The notes under the pieces: generated by a model
Database searches by the model: none
Told to the model about the DNA's origin: nothing
Seen by the model: only the letters and a program-made list of their open reading frames with translations
Shown: in pieces, positions 50,284 to 60,013 of the stretch
Layout of the letters: each line of letters starts with the position of its first letter
How positions within the stretch are numbered: position 1 is the stretch's first letter
Translations under genes and position numbers: made by a program
Source of the DNA: Baylisascaris procyonis
Lineage: Eukaryota; Nematoda; Chromadorea; Rhabditida; Ascarididae
Reading direction: 5' to 3'
NCBI GenBank assembly: GCA_037389465.1
Contig: JAZARR010000120.1
Coordinates: 1 to 64,000 of the forward strand
Length of the DNA stretch: 64,000 nucleotides

Positions 50284-52798
50284 CTTCAACGGCTCAGTCC
50301 ATGATATGACACAAATACAGACCAAATTTCTTATCGAAAAAACAAGCAAAACAAACAGCAACGCAAATAGTATCACCGCCTTTACAAGGAAGCTGCTATT
50401 GAATCGTTCTTTGAGCGTTCGTCTGCTGTATTGTGAGACATTGCTCTGTTTGTTGCATCGTGAACAAGAGATTTAATACTTAATGCAAAGCCTGTTAGAA
50501 ACGTTGAAAAAGAGAGCATTGCACATCAGTTTTCCAGCTTGCATGATGTAAGTGCCATTAATAACTACATTGGTACCACGGCATAGGGGGAAATTGCCGA
50601 ATTTGAAAAGTTGTTGATAACAAAATCGAATAGATTCAAATGCTGGAGAGAAAGATTTTATTTCCGAAAAAGGGTGTTTGTTTTTGTTTCTAATTCTGAA
50701 CGTTTATCATATTGTTTGAGCTCTAATACGTATGAGCTACAAAAAACAGGAAAGATCAGCAAAAATCTACGAGCAGAATACGTAAACACATATACAATCT
50801 AAACGAAGCTTTTATTTATTCGATAAACATTTCGGTTCTGCTAATGATGCTATTGCTCACTTAAGATTTGAGAGATTCGACTGGAACTAGAGTTATTTTG
50901 GATTAAACCACTTCGAGCTATTAAACAAATTACTCTCTATGCACTTTCACATGAAATGACGAAGAAACATTACGGATCCAAATAAACATTTCATCAAATA
51001 TATTAAACTCGATCCAGCTAAATATTTTCACGTCTCTTTGAAAATAACATTGCAAACGCAACGACAGAATTGTGCTTTCACGCAACCTGATGTACAATAA
51101 CATTTATATATCCGGAATATTTTCATTTGCATAATACCCAGCATTAATCAAATATGTTTATTAGGAAGGGGACTAATAAACAAGATGAAAAAATTATAGA
51201 TTTCCACTAGTAACCTATGGGAGTGAATTGTAGTGATATAAATCATAATCATGTATTCAATAAAATCGTTTTTAAAAAGGAACTACACAACGTAATCAAA
51301 AATGTTGGTTGGGATTTAATAGAGTTTCCATAAGATAAAATGATTAGTAGATATATTCGTGACTATAAACAAACATCAAAACAATTAAATCAAACCTCTG
51401 GAATGTTTCAATGGGCTTTTAGAAAAAAATCATGTGAATATCATGATTAGAACTTTCGTATTGATCATTTCGAATTGTGATTGCATTTGATTTGAAATTT
51501 ATTGAAAAGTTTCTTCGATAATGGCACTAAATTTAGACACATTGATAATACAGCAACTCGTAATAAAAGTTATGATGCAGAACGGTTTCAAAAAATAAAA
51601 AAAATTAATCGCCTATTGAGCCTTTCGATACGTATAAATATGGGCATTTTCAGGAGATTTCTTTAAATTATCATTGGTCAGTTCCAAATAAAGTGCATAA
51701 CACTTTAAAGTAGCGAGAGAAGTACAAAAAAATCCAAATAACCATAAGAAGTAATGAACCTCTTGGTCATGCAAAAAGGAATTGTTTTATTGTGCATCGT
51801 GATAGGAAGGCGAACACCAACAGACACACTAATCACTCGAATTAACAGGATGTAGGGGGAATAATGATAGAGTTAAATGTGAAATTTAGATGCATGTTGA
51901 TTTAGAAATATATGTAACAATAAAAAAATTCAGAAACGAAATGCTAAACGCCAGGAAATCTATACTATCGTGAAAAAAAAAGTATTGAGACTGTCGATTC
52001 ATACCGCAGAGCCTTACAAAAATTTTCTATCAGAAGTTCAACAAGTTGATAAGGTATTTCTACAAATATCCGCATAATTGGTGTACTGAAAAAAATGATA
52101 TAAATTCAGGTGTATAGCGATGCTAATAATAGATCGTTCAGTCACTGCATCGTTTCCCCGTTTTTTTAAACCCTCTTCAAAAGGGCTACAATAGTCATAA
52201 TTAGTAGTCAGTGAGATGCTATATCGAGTATGAAATAATACATGAGGCGATATTGCGACCAATGTAGACAAATGCTACAAATATCTCGCCTTGCACTGCA
52301 ACCATTATACAGCGTTGCAAGAAACAATAACCAAAAGCGGTCCACTAAGATTTATTTCGCCTATATTTTACTATATTATTCTAGTATTGTTACTACTGTT
52401 TTCCTCTCTGCAGTTTTTTCGCTTTTCTTCGTGATCTTTATCTTGTTTCTTCTGAAGCTATTTCTGTGTTATATTTCTCGTCGTGACGATAATCCACGCA
52501 TATCTCGAATGTCCACCTCAACGGGTAGAAACCGAAATGAGAACACATCTAATGCGTCCCAGTTTATTTTAACCTTCGTTTCCTTACTTTCCTTTGCTGA
52601 CTAATACAGACCTTTTCCAATTGTTTTTCAACATTCAGTTCATTTTAAATGCTCTTCTCTTCTTCTTAATTGTCCTCCAGTTTTTTCTATCTAAAATTTT
52701 ATTTCTTCTACTTTTTTTAAAATCTCTTCATCCTTCAAAGTCACTTATATTCACTTCTTTTGCCCTATCTTTTGTTCATTTCATTTTTTTATTATACA
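50284..52798. other. AT-rich region without a recognised gene
   Basis: Clearly richer in A+T than the surrounding retroelements. Short open stretches exist (for example 51345-51450 on plus) but stops interrupt them and no domain is recognised. From ~52340 to 52798 the plus strand is strongly pyrimidine-rich, which gives a false hydrophobic frame at 52242-52604. No poly(A) tail or short repeat clearly marks the LINE's 3' end. Confidence 0.5.
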
Positions 52799-53140
52799 TG
52801 TAAAGCCCGGTCCTCCTCCGGGCCCCCCGGTTCCTTGTTGAACACCCGTCAGAAACAAACAATTTATTAGTCGAAATCGGCCCCACTCGGCCACGCGAGC
52901 ATCTTACTCGAGCGAACAACGACGACCCTCAGGGCTCGCACCCTCACTCCACACGACGAGGCACGCTTACAATCGTGACAACCAGGATATTGGCCACACT
53001 GGGCAATGACAGCCCTTATATACCATCTCAGAGTATCAAAGCGATAATTAATAGAGCAACACATAGTACGCGATATACAATGGGGTAATCCCGCTGCTCT
53101 ACCATCATGATCGAGTTACTTAACGATCAAAATCGTTACA
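52799..53140 (-). repeat. LTR 1 of the array (outer left, 342 bp)
   Basis: On the minus strand it begins TGTAACGATT and ends TTTACA, so the ends are the short inverted repeat TGTAA/TTACA. TATATAAG at 53022-53015 and AATAAA at 52868-52863 (minus strand) fit U3 promoter and R poly(A) signal. The left end is where similarity to the inner units stops. The right end was inferred from the inverted ends, because the array itself cannot show it. It differs from LTRs 2 and 3 at about eight places, all between 52803 and 52932. Confidence 0.8.
53015..53022 (-). promoter_or_regulatory. TATA box in LTR 1
   Basis: TATATAAG on the minus strand, repeated at the same place in LTRs 2 (56797-56804) and 3 (60580-60587). 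About 150 bp further along the minus strand lies AATAAA (52863-52868 in LTR 1), so transcription start and poly(A) site would both fall inside the LTR. Confidence 0.65.
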
Positions 53141-53273
53141 TGCCTGGGGGTCGCAAAAGCTCGCCCCGAGCGTTCATACATAAAACAGAGTCAACGAACG
53201 ATAAACATCATAAAACATGATCAAAACAATGTAAGTTACAAACAACACCGGTCAAGTCACGAAAGAAAACATA
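53141..53273 (-). other. Noncoding tract between protease ORF and 3' LTR, copy 1
   Basis: 133 bp with no clear polypurine tract next to the LTR; the bases touching the LTR on the minus strand read CGACCCCCAGGCA. The equivalent tracts of the other copies are at 56923-57055 and 60706-60838. Either the LTR border is placed slightly wrong or the element primes plus-strand DNA in an unusual way. Confidence 0.5.
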
Positions 53274-54131
53274 TCAATGATATTGACGCTTCGCTCCACT
53301 GCCACGATGTCGATATGGATTGGCTTTACCCGATCGGCCCTGTAGTTGTCGTCGATAGTATTGACCGCGGATGCTGCTTCTGCTGCGTGTGGTGAAATCC
53401 ACGTCGCGCCACTGACGATGATTGTTGAAAGCGTCGGGACACTGCGGCGGGTTGATAATGTCGGGCTGCTGCGAATTGTCACGTATAGCGAGGTGGACAT
53501 CGTATGCGTAGTTGATGGCACGTAATAGTTTTGCTGCTCCTAGCACGTTCAGTTCTGCACGATCATTGCACAGCTTCGTTCCATCCTTTCTGATGTGACT
53601 ACTCACGTCATGATCGTTTCGTACCAAAGGCACGCATCGTCTATTGCCATCTACCTGCACTAGACCTTCTTGCACTTCCTCTCGGCACGGCCGTAAAACT
53701 CCCCAGTTTTTACTAGGTCCTCTTACTTTGCCTTGGACCAACTTCTGTGCGCGTGGCGGTATAAGCGCTGCCTCTGCCGCTACAATAACAGAATCTTTTG
53801 CTTGCGCTTGCATTGCTTGCAGCATTTGTTCTCGCCACTCTTGACATGCACCTAATGCGTTCATACCCAGCACAATGTCCTCCTCTCCCGCGAAGGATGC
53901 TGGCACTAACATCTGCACTACTTCCTTACGCCGTGCCCATTCGACTTCGATGGCGACCTTACCCAGGATTTGCATTGTATTTCCGGATGCATCTTTCACA
54001 ACCCGTGAGCGCTGTTCGTCCCCCTTGTCTATTTTCTCAGCTAAGACTTCAGCTCCTTTGGCTGCGGCAATTTTTCTCAGTGCGGGTACTGAGATAAGTG
54101 AAACCATAGCTCCACTGTCCAATAATGCCAT
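53274..54131 (-). CDS. Retropepsin-like protease ORF of array copy 1 (285 codons)
   Basis: The ATG overlaps the gag stop (TAATG). The catalytic motif LLDSGAMVSLIS is at residues 3-14, and the second conserved block DIVLGMNAL at 85-93 is the usual hydrophobic-hydrophobic-Gly of retropepsins. The protein should cut Gag, as a dimer. Residues ~110-200 look like the linker that in Gypsy-like elements leads to reverse transcriptase, but the frame ends with a basic tail and no RT follows. A second frame overlaps its 3' end (53252-53521), suggesting an old frameshift or deletion there. Confidence 0.85.
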   Translation of the reverse strand: MALLDSGAMVSLISVPALRKIAAAKGAEVLAEKIDKGDEQRSRVVKDASGNTMQILGKVAIEVEWARRKEVVQMLVPASFAGEEDIVLGMNALGACQEWREQMLQAMQAQAKDSVIVAAEAALIPPRAQKLVQGKVRGPSKNWGVLRPCREEVQEGLVQVDGNRRCVPLVRNDHDVSSHIRKDGTKLCNDRAELNVLGAAKLLRAINYAYDVHLAIRDNSQQPDIINPPQCPDAFNNHRQWRDVDFTTRSRSSIRGQYYRRQLQGRSGKANPYRHRGSGAKRQYH

Positions 54132-56230
54132 TAGGGAACTCCATCACCTAGCAATTTTACTGCTAGTTTATTGCCGACTACGTCCTCATATTGCTGAGCT
54201 GCTTCTATGCGTGTGACTCTTAATTCAATTGGGTCACTAGCCTCCGGTTTTGTCTCTAGAGTAGCTGCTTTAGCCACAGATACTCTATGCACCGTTGCTG
54301 ACGGGCATACGCGAGCTGTGTGGCCTCTTCCCTTACATACGTAGCACATACTTAGGGATTGCTCACTCTTTCCCTTTTCATTAGCTACTCTTCCAGAGCT
54401 ATTACCGCTATTTGCTGTTTTGAACGTGCGCTGGGGCCATCGGGAATTGCGCGTACTCACTTGTTTGCGCGCTCCTTCGTTTTGCCTATTATATTTGTTT
54501 GGCTTAGGCTGGTAATCATATGTCAGGCCAGGCCCCTTACTGGCATGCACTAGCTGTGTCCGCCGCCAGCCACCAGTTATGAGTCCTCTTGACTCAACTA
54601 GGCTCCTATCAGAGTATTCGCGGCTGCAGCGATTTCCAACATTTTCATTCGAATTTGATCTATTATAATACCTACTTTGTATACTACGCGATACTCTTTC
54701 CCATTCTATCGCGGCTTGCTTTAGCGCACTGAATAAAGCTCCTCTGGGTGCAGCTGCCACTGCATAATGCACCCTTGCTGCCAACTCTGGCTCAAAAGAT
54801 AATGCTTGCATCGCAATGCTACACTTGCGTTCATCCACAGCTGCCATGTCTGTATGTATTGTGGATGGACATGCTGCCGCTACCTTCTTATCCACTTCGG
54901 CGAAAAATTCTACGAGTGATTGCCCCTTTTTCCACTTGAGAAACTGCAACTCAGTTTGCTTGCGCAGGCGAGTGATTTTAGAACTATCAGTGATTGCAAG
55001 TTTCAATGCATTTATCACTTCATCGAAGCTACCACATTCGCGTATGTGCAATGGAATTCCTAGAAACGCATCCCGAGCGAGCCCTGCTAGGAATGCTTTC
55101 AAGTACATGATTTTGGTCCGATCATTCTCGTGCTCGAACCGTAGGAGGAATTCTTCAACAAAGTCATCAAATTTTGCTGCCTGTTCTCCCTTTCTGGTGA
55201 ATTTTTCTAACGGTGGAAGTGGGGCTTGCATACGTCGAGTACATTGTAACACCAGCTCTACGAGCCGTGCGGACCCATTACTTCCTCCTCCTGCGCTTTC
55301 TCCTAGCTGTACCCCATCAATGGAACCTGACTGACCTGATCTGGGTCGCCACATCGGTTCCACTTTTCGCGGGTTCTCCATGATGGGCTCGTTTGCGCTT
55401 TGTGAAGCTCGACGTTGCATCTGGAATGGAACTCCATTAATATATGGCCAAGTATCCTCATCTGCGCACATGGCCTCCTGCTTTTTGTCATCTCTTATTT
55501 CTTTCCCTTTTCTTCCTCCTGATCTTCCTCTTATACTGGTTGCTGAATCTTCCAACAGCGGAATATCTTCCGCCTCCTCTCTAGCAAAGGCAAACATGGT
55601 ATTACCTTTACGTTGCTGTTCATGCTTGGCCCCATCACTTCGCCCGTCCAGGTCTTCAGCAGCTTCGGTCACCTGGAATCGGCTCAATTCAGCATGCAAC
55701 ACATCGGCATACCTCTTAAATTGTGCTATGTTTTCCTGCGTGTTTCTTAACTCTTTTCTTAATTTCTCGTTCTCTTGCAGTGTTTTATCTTTTCGTGATA
55801 GCACACTTTCACGTGAGCATTCTTTTTGGGGCCTCATGCTATCATCTTGACTCATTCTCAACGCCTTACAAAGATGTCGAGGAGTTGTTATGCCAAAAGC
55901 TTTGGCTATCGCCTCATACTTCTCAGCTCCTCTAGGCCCCTGTGACGGTACCTCTTTTCCTCGTTCTAACTTCACCAAAACTTGCATGACCTTATTCAGT
56001 TCATGCTGCCACGCAGAAAATTTTTCTGACCACGGCTGGAAAGCTTTCCTAACCGTATCAGCGATATTCGGTACGTCACTCAGCTCTTCCACTAGGATGT
56101 CTTGCACATCCCCTATTACCTCCTCCAACTGGTTGCGTGCGTCTATAGCGCACCAACTCTTACACCTTTCTACTTCAAGGCAAAGGTCTTTACTGACCTG
56201 TTCTTTTATCGTGTCTGCACGGTCGCTCAC
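54131..56230 (-). CDS. Gag of array copy 1 (699 codons)
   Basis: Structural protein that would pack the element's RNA. Residues ~145-187 form a Lys/Glu-rich coiled coil. Residues ~341-510 match a retrotransposon gag core (KFDDFVEEFLLRFEHENDRT..., LKWKKGQSLVEFFAEVDKK). A CCHC zinc knuckle, CYVCKGRGHTARVC, is at 629-642. The frame opens at a GTG (56230) just after an in-frame TGA, and the first ATG is codon 82, so the start is uncertain. It ends at TAA, whose last two bases belong to the ATG of the protease frame (TAATG). A fused gag-protease is seen in copy 2. Confidence 0.88.
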   Translation of the reverse strand: MSDRADTIKEQVSKDLCLEVERCKSWCAIDARNQLEEVIGDVQDILVEELSDVPNIADTVRKAFQPWSEKFSAWQHELNKVMQVLVKLERGKEVPSQGPRGAEKYEAIAKAFGITTPRHLCKALRMSQDDSMRPQKECSRESVLSRKDKTLQENEKLRKELRNTQENIAQFKRYADVLHAELSRFQVTEAAEDLDGRSDGAKHEQQRKGNTMFAFAREEAEDIPLLEDSATSIRGRSGGRKGKEIRDDKKQEAMCADEDTWPYINGVPFQMQRRASQSANEPIMENPRKVEPMWRPRSGQSGSIDGVQLGESAGGGSNGSARLVELVLQCTRRMQAPLPPLEKFTRKGEQAAKFDDFVEEFLLRFEHENDRTKIMYLKAFLAGLARDAFLGIPLHIRECGSFDEVINALKLAITDSSKITRLRKQTELQFLKWKKGQSLVEFFAEVDKKVAAACPSTIHTDMAAVDERKCSIAMQALSFEPELAARVHYAVAAAPRGALFSALKQAAIEWERVSRSIQSRYYNRSNSNENVGNRCSREYSDRSLVESRGLITGGWRRTQLVHASKGPGLTYDYQPKPNKYNRQNEGARKQVSTRNSRWPQRTFKTANSGNSSGRVANEKGKSEQSLSMCYVCKGRGHTARVCPSATVHRVSVAKAATLETKPEASDPIELRVTRIEAAQQYEDVVGNKLAVKLLGDGVP

Positions 56231-56502
56231 TCTGCCTCGTCATCCTCGCCGAGTACGTCTTCCTCGTTTGGGAATAACTGCTCCTCCATCTCTTCTTCAC
56301 AACCTGCAATAGCAGATGTGTTAGATACTTTGGGAGCCTTTGCACCAATCAAACACGAGCGATCGTGCAAAAGAAAAGAAAAGAAAAGGCAACTGTGGCA
56401 CTTGCCACCTATGCCTTCAGCACTGTATTGCGCCCCCTCGCGCACTAGTGCTCTGCGCCTCTTGCGCAACTCTGTGCTCCGCAACTCAGCGGATACACAC
56501 AC
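56227..56502 (-). CDS. Short ORF overlapping the start of gag, copy 1
   Basis: Open frame of 91 codons whose stop overlaps the first gag codon (GAG TGA versus GTG AGC). It has no ATG at its 5' end; the only ATG is near residue 66, which would give a ~26-residue acidic peptide (EEQLFPNEEDVLGEDDEAE). Gag has no ATG before its codon 82, so this ORF may be the true N-terminus of Gag, joined by a -1 frameshift or by splicing. No classical slippery heptamer is visible at the junction. Identical copy at 60010-60285, and a copy cut by the window at 63792. Confidence 0.4.
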   Translation of the reverse strand: MCVSAELRSTELRKRRRALVREGAQYSAEGIGGKCHSCLFFSFLLHDRSCLIGAKAPKVSNTSAIAGCEEEMEEQLFPNEEDVLGEDDEAE

Positions 56503-56530
56503 ACGAGCCTCTTGCCTGAGGCTTTGTTAA

Positions 56531-56548
56531 CTGCTAGCACTCTAGCAG
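56531..56548 (-). other. Leader stem-loop, copy 1
   Basis: Perfect inverted repeat CTGCTAG / CTAGCAG with a 4-base loop, 16 bases inside the primer-binding site. It is present again at 60314-60331. Leader hairpins in this place often serve RNA dimerisation or packaging; that role is inferred. Confidence 0.55.
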
Positions 56549-56564
56549 TGACTACCACGGGTGT

Positions 56565-56582
56565 TCACCGGCTGAGCCCCCA
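56565..56582 (-). other. Primer-binding site of copy 1, tRNA-Pro-like
   Basis: Immediately after the 5' LTR the minus strand reads TGGGGGCTCAGCCGGTGA. The first nine bases equal the start of the well-known tRNA-Pro primer site of murine leukaemia virus, and CCGG further on also matches with two mismatches between. The same sequence is at 60348-60365 in copy 2. Confidence 0.65.
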
Positions 56583-56922
56583 TGTAAGGCCCGTCCTCCT
56601 TTGGCCCCCCGGTTTCTTGTTGAACACCCGTCAGAAACAAACAATTTATTAGTCGAAATCGGCCCCACTCGGCCACGCGAGCATCTTGCTCGAGCGAACA
56701 ACGACGACCCTCACGGCTCGCACCCTCACTCCACACGACGAGGCACGCTTACAATCGTGACAACCAGGATATTGGCCACACTGGGCAATGACAGCCCTTA
56801 TATACCATCTCAGAGTATCAAAGCGATAATTAATAGAGCAACACATAGTACGCGATATACAATGGGGTAATCCCGCTGCTCTACCATCATGATCGAGTTA
56901 CTTAACGATCAAAATCGTTACA
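56583..56922 (-). repeat. LTR 2 of the array (340 bp)
   Basis: Same structure as LTR 1; TATATAAG at 56804-56797 on the minus strand. It serves as 5' LTR of copy 1 and 3' LTR of copy 2. It appears identical to LTR 3. Confidence 0.82.
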
Positions 56923-57055
56923 TGCCTGGGGGTCGCAAAAGCTCGCCCCGAGCGTTCATACATAAAACAGAGTCAACGAACGATAAACATCATAAAACAT
57001 GATCAAAACAATGTAAGTTACAAACAACACCGGTCAAGTCACGAAAGAAAACATA

Positions 57056-60013
57056 TCAATGATATTGACGCTTCGCTCCACTGCCACGATGTCGATATGG
57101 ATTGGCTTTACCCGATCGGCCCTGTAGTTGTCGTCGATAGTATTGACCGCGGATGCTGCTTCTGCTGCGTGTGGTGAAATCCACGTCGCGCCACTGACGA
57201 TGATTGTTGAAAGCGTCGGGACACTGCGGCGGGTTGATAATGTCGGGCTGCTGCGAATTGTCACGTATAGCGAGGTGGACATCGTATGCGTAGTTGATGG
57301 CACGTAATAGTTTTGCTGCTCCTAGCACGTTCAGTTCTGCACGATCATTGCACAGCTTCGTTCCATCCTTTCTGATGTGACTACTCACGTCATGATCGTT
57401 TCGTACCAAAGGCACGCATCGTCTATTGCCATCTACCTGCACTAGACCTTCTTGCACTTCCTCTCGGCACGGCCGTAAAACTCCCCAGTTTTTACTAGGT
57501 CCTCTTACTTTGCCTTGGACCAACTTCTGTGCGCGTGGCGGTATAAGCGCTGCCTCTGCCGCTACAATAACAGAATCTTTTGCTTGCGCTTGCATTGCTT
57601 GCAGCATTTGTTCTCGCCACTCTTGACATGCACCTAATGCGTTCATACCCAGCACAATGTCCTCCTCTCCCGCGAAGGATGCTGGCACTAACATCTGCAC
57701 TACTTCCTTACGCCGTGCCCATTCGACTTCGATGGCGACCTTACCCAGGATTTGCATTGTATTTCCGGATGCATCTTTCACAACCCGTGAGCGCTGTTCG
57801 TCCCCCTTGTCTATTTTCTCAGCTAAGACTTCAGCTCCTTTGGCTGCGGCAATTTTTCTCAGTGCGGGTACTGAGATAAGTGAAACCATAGCTCCACTGT
57901 CCAATAATGCCATTAGGGGAACTCCATCACCTAGCAATTTTACTGCTAGTTTATTGCCGACTACGTCCTCATATTGCTGAGCTGCTTCTATGCGTGTGAC
58001 TCTTAATTCAATTGGGTCACTAGCCTCCGGTTTTGTCTCTAGAGTAGCTGCTTTAGCCACAGATACTCTATGCACCGTTGCTGACGGGCATACGCGAGCT
58101 GTGTGGCCTCTTCCCTTACATACGTAGCACATACTTAGGGATTGCTCACTCTTTCCCTTTTCATTAGCTACTCTTCCAGAGCTATTACCGCTATTTGCTG
58201 TTTTGAACGTGCGCTGGGGCCATCGGGAATTGCGCGTACTCACTTGTTTGCGCGCTCCTTCGTTTTGCCTATCATATTTGTTTGGCTTAGGCTGGTAATC
58301 ATATGTCAGGCCAGGCCCCTTACTGGCATGCACTAGCTGTGTCCGCCGCCAGCCACCAGTTATGAGTCCTCTTGACTCAACTAGGCTCCTATCAGAGTAT
58401 TCGCGGCTGCAGCGATTTCCAACATTTTCATTCGAATTTGATCTATTATAATACCTACTTTGTATACTACGCGATACTCTTTCCCATTCTATCGCGGCTT
58501 GCTTTAGCGCACTGAATAAAGCTCCTCTGGGTGCAGCTGCCACTGCATAATGCACCCTTGCTGCCAACTCTGGCTCAAAAGATAATGCTTGCATCGCAAT
58601 GCTACACTTGCGTTCATCCACAGCTGCCATGTCTGTATGTATTGTGGATGGACATGCTGCCGCTACCTTCTTATCCACTTCGGCGAAAAATTCTACGAGT
58701 GATTGCCCCTTTTTCCACTTGAGAAACTGCAACTCAGTTTGCTTGCGCAGGCGAGTGATTTTAGAACTATCAGTGATTGCAAGTTTCAATGCATTTATCA
58801 CTTCATCGAAGCTACCACATTCGCGTATGTGCAATGGAATTCCTAGAAACGCATCCCGAGCGAGCCCTGCTAGGAATGCTTTCAAGTACATGATTTTGGT
58901 CCGATCATTCTCGTGCTCGAACCGTAGGAGGAATTCTTCAACAAAGTCATCAAATTTTGCTGCCTGTTCTCCCTTTCTGGTGAACTTTTCTAACGGTGGA
59001 AGTGGGGCTTGCATACGTCGAGTACATTGTAACACCAGCTCTACGAGCCGTGCGGACCCATTACTTCCTCCTCCTGCGCTTTCTCCTAGCTGTACCCCAT
59101 CAATGGAACCTGACTGACCTGATCTGGGTCGCCACATCGGTTCCACTTTTCGCGGGTTCTCCATGATGGGCTCGTTTGCGCTTTGTGAAGCTCGACGTTG
59201 CATCTGGAATGGAACTCCATTAATATATGGCCAAGTATCCTCATCTGCGCACATGGCCTCCTGCTTTTTGTCATCTCTTATTTCTTTCCCTTTTCTTCCT
59301 CCTGATCTTCCTCTTATACTGGTTGCTGAATCTTCCAACAGCGGAATATCTTCCGCCTCCTCTCTAGCAAAGGCAAACATGGTATTACCTTTACGTTGCT
59401 GTTCATGCTTGGCCCCATCACTTCGCCCGTCCAGGTCTTCAGCAGCTTCGGTCACCTGGAATCGGCTCAATTCAGCATGCAACACATCGGCATACCTCTT
59501 AAATTGTGCTATGTTTTCCTGCGTGTTTCTTAACTCTTTTCTTAATTTCTCGTTCTCTTGCAGTGTTTTATCTTTTCGTGATAGCACACTTTCACGTGAG
59601 CATTCTTTTTGGGGCCTCATGCTATCATCTTGACTCATTCTCAACGCCTTACAAAGATGTCGAGGAGTTGTTATGCCAAAAGCTTTGGCTATCGCCTCAT
59701 ACTTCTCAGCTCCTCTAGGCCCCTGTGACGGTACCTCTTTTCCTCGTTCTAACTTCACCAAAACTTGCATGACCTTATTCAGTTCATGCTGCCACGCAGA
59801 AAATTTTTCTGACCACGGCTGGAAAGCTTTCCTAACCGTATCAGCGATATTCGGTACGTCACTCAGCTCTTCCACTAGGATGTCTTGCACATCCCCTATT
59901 ACCTCCTCCAACTGGTTGCGTGCGTCTATAGCGCACCAACTCTTACACCTTTCTACTTCAAGGCAAAGGTCTTTACTGACCTGTTCTTTTATCGTGTCTG
60001 CACGGTCGCTCAC
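57056..60013 (-). CDS. Gag-protease fusion ORF of array copy 2 (985 codons)
   Basis: Same protein as in copies 1 and 3, but an extra base at the gag/protease junction (run of four C instead of three on the minus strand, ~57914-57917) removes the stop and fuses the frames. The protease Asp becomes residue 705. One further change (Asn to Asp, in KYDRQ) separates it from copies 1 and 3. Starting codon as uncertain as in copy 1. Either this is the ancestral single-ORF state, with the others mutant, or the reverse. Confidence 0.88.
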   Translation of the reverse strand: MSDRADTIKEQVSKDLCLEVERCKSWCAIDARNQLEEVIGDVQDILVEELSDVPNIADTVRKAFQPWSEKFSAWQHELNKVMQVLVKLERGKEVPSQGPRGAEKYEAIAKAFGITTPRHLCKALRMSQDDSMRPQKECSRESVLSRKDKTLQENEKLRKELRNTQENIAQFKRYADVLHAELSRFQVTEAAEDLDGRSDGAKHEQQRKGNTMFAFAREEAEDIPLLEDSATSIRGRSGGRKGKEIRDDKKQEAMCADEDTWPYINGVPFQMQRRASQSANEPIMENPRKVEPMWRPRSGQSGSIDGVQLGESAGGGSNGSARLVELVLQCTRRMQAPLPPLEKFTRKGEQAAKFDDFVEEFLLRFEHENDRTKIMYLKAFLAGLARDAFLGIPLHIRECGSFDEVINALKLAITDSSKITRLRKQTELQFLKWKKGQSLVEFFAEVDKKVAAACPSTIHTDMAAVDERKCSIAMQALSFEPELAARVHYAVAAAPRGALFSALKQAAIEWERVSRSIQSRYYNRSNSNENVGNRCSREYSDRSLVESRGLITGGWRRTQLVHASKGPGLTYDYQPKPNKYDRQNEGARKQVSTRNSRWPQRTFKTANSGNSSGRVANEKGKSEQSLSMCYVCKGRGHTARVCPSATVHRVSVAKAATLETKPEASDPIELRVTRIEAAQQYEDVVGNKLAVKLLGDGVPLMALLDSGAMVSLISVPALRKIAAAKGAEVLAEKIDKGDEQRSRVVKDASGNTMQILGKVAIEVEWARRKEVVQMLVPASFAGEEDIVLGMNALGACQEWREQMLQAMQAQAKDSVIVAAEAALIPPRAQKLVQGKVRGPSKNWGVLRPCREEVQEGLVQVDGNRRCVPLVRNDHDVSSHIRKDGTKLCNDRAELNVLGAAKLLRAINYAYDVHLAIRDNSQQPDIINPPQCPDAFNNHRQWRDVDFTTRSRSSIRGQYYRRQLQGRSGKANPYRHRGSGAKRQYH

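Noticed and set aside
52242..52604. Plus-strand frame that looks like a membrane protein
   Set aside because: Its hydrophobic residues come from the T-rich tract; no ATG context, no domain and no related frame elsewhere.
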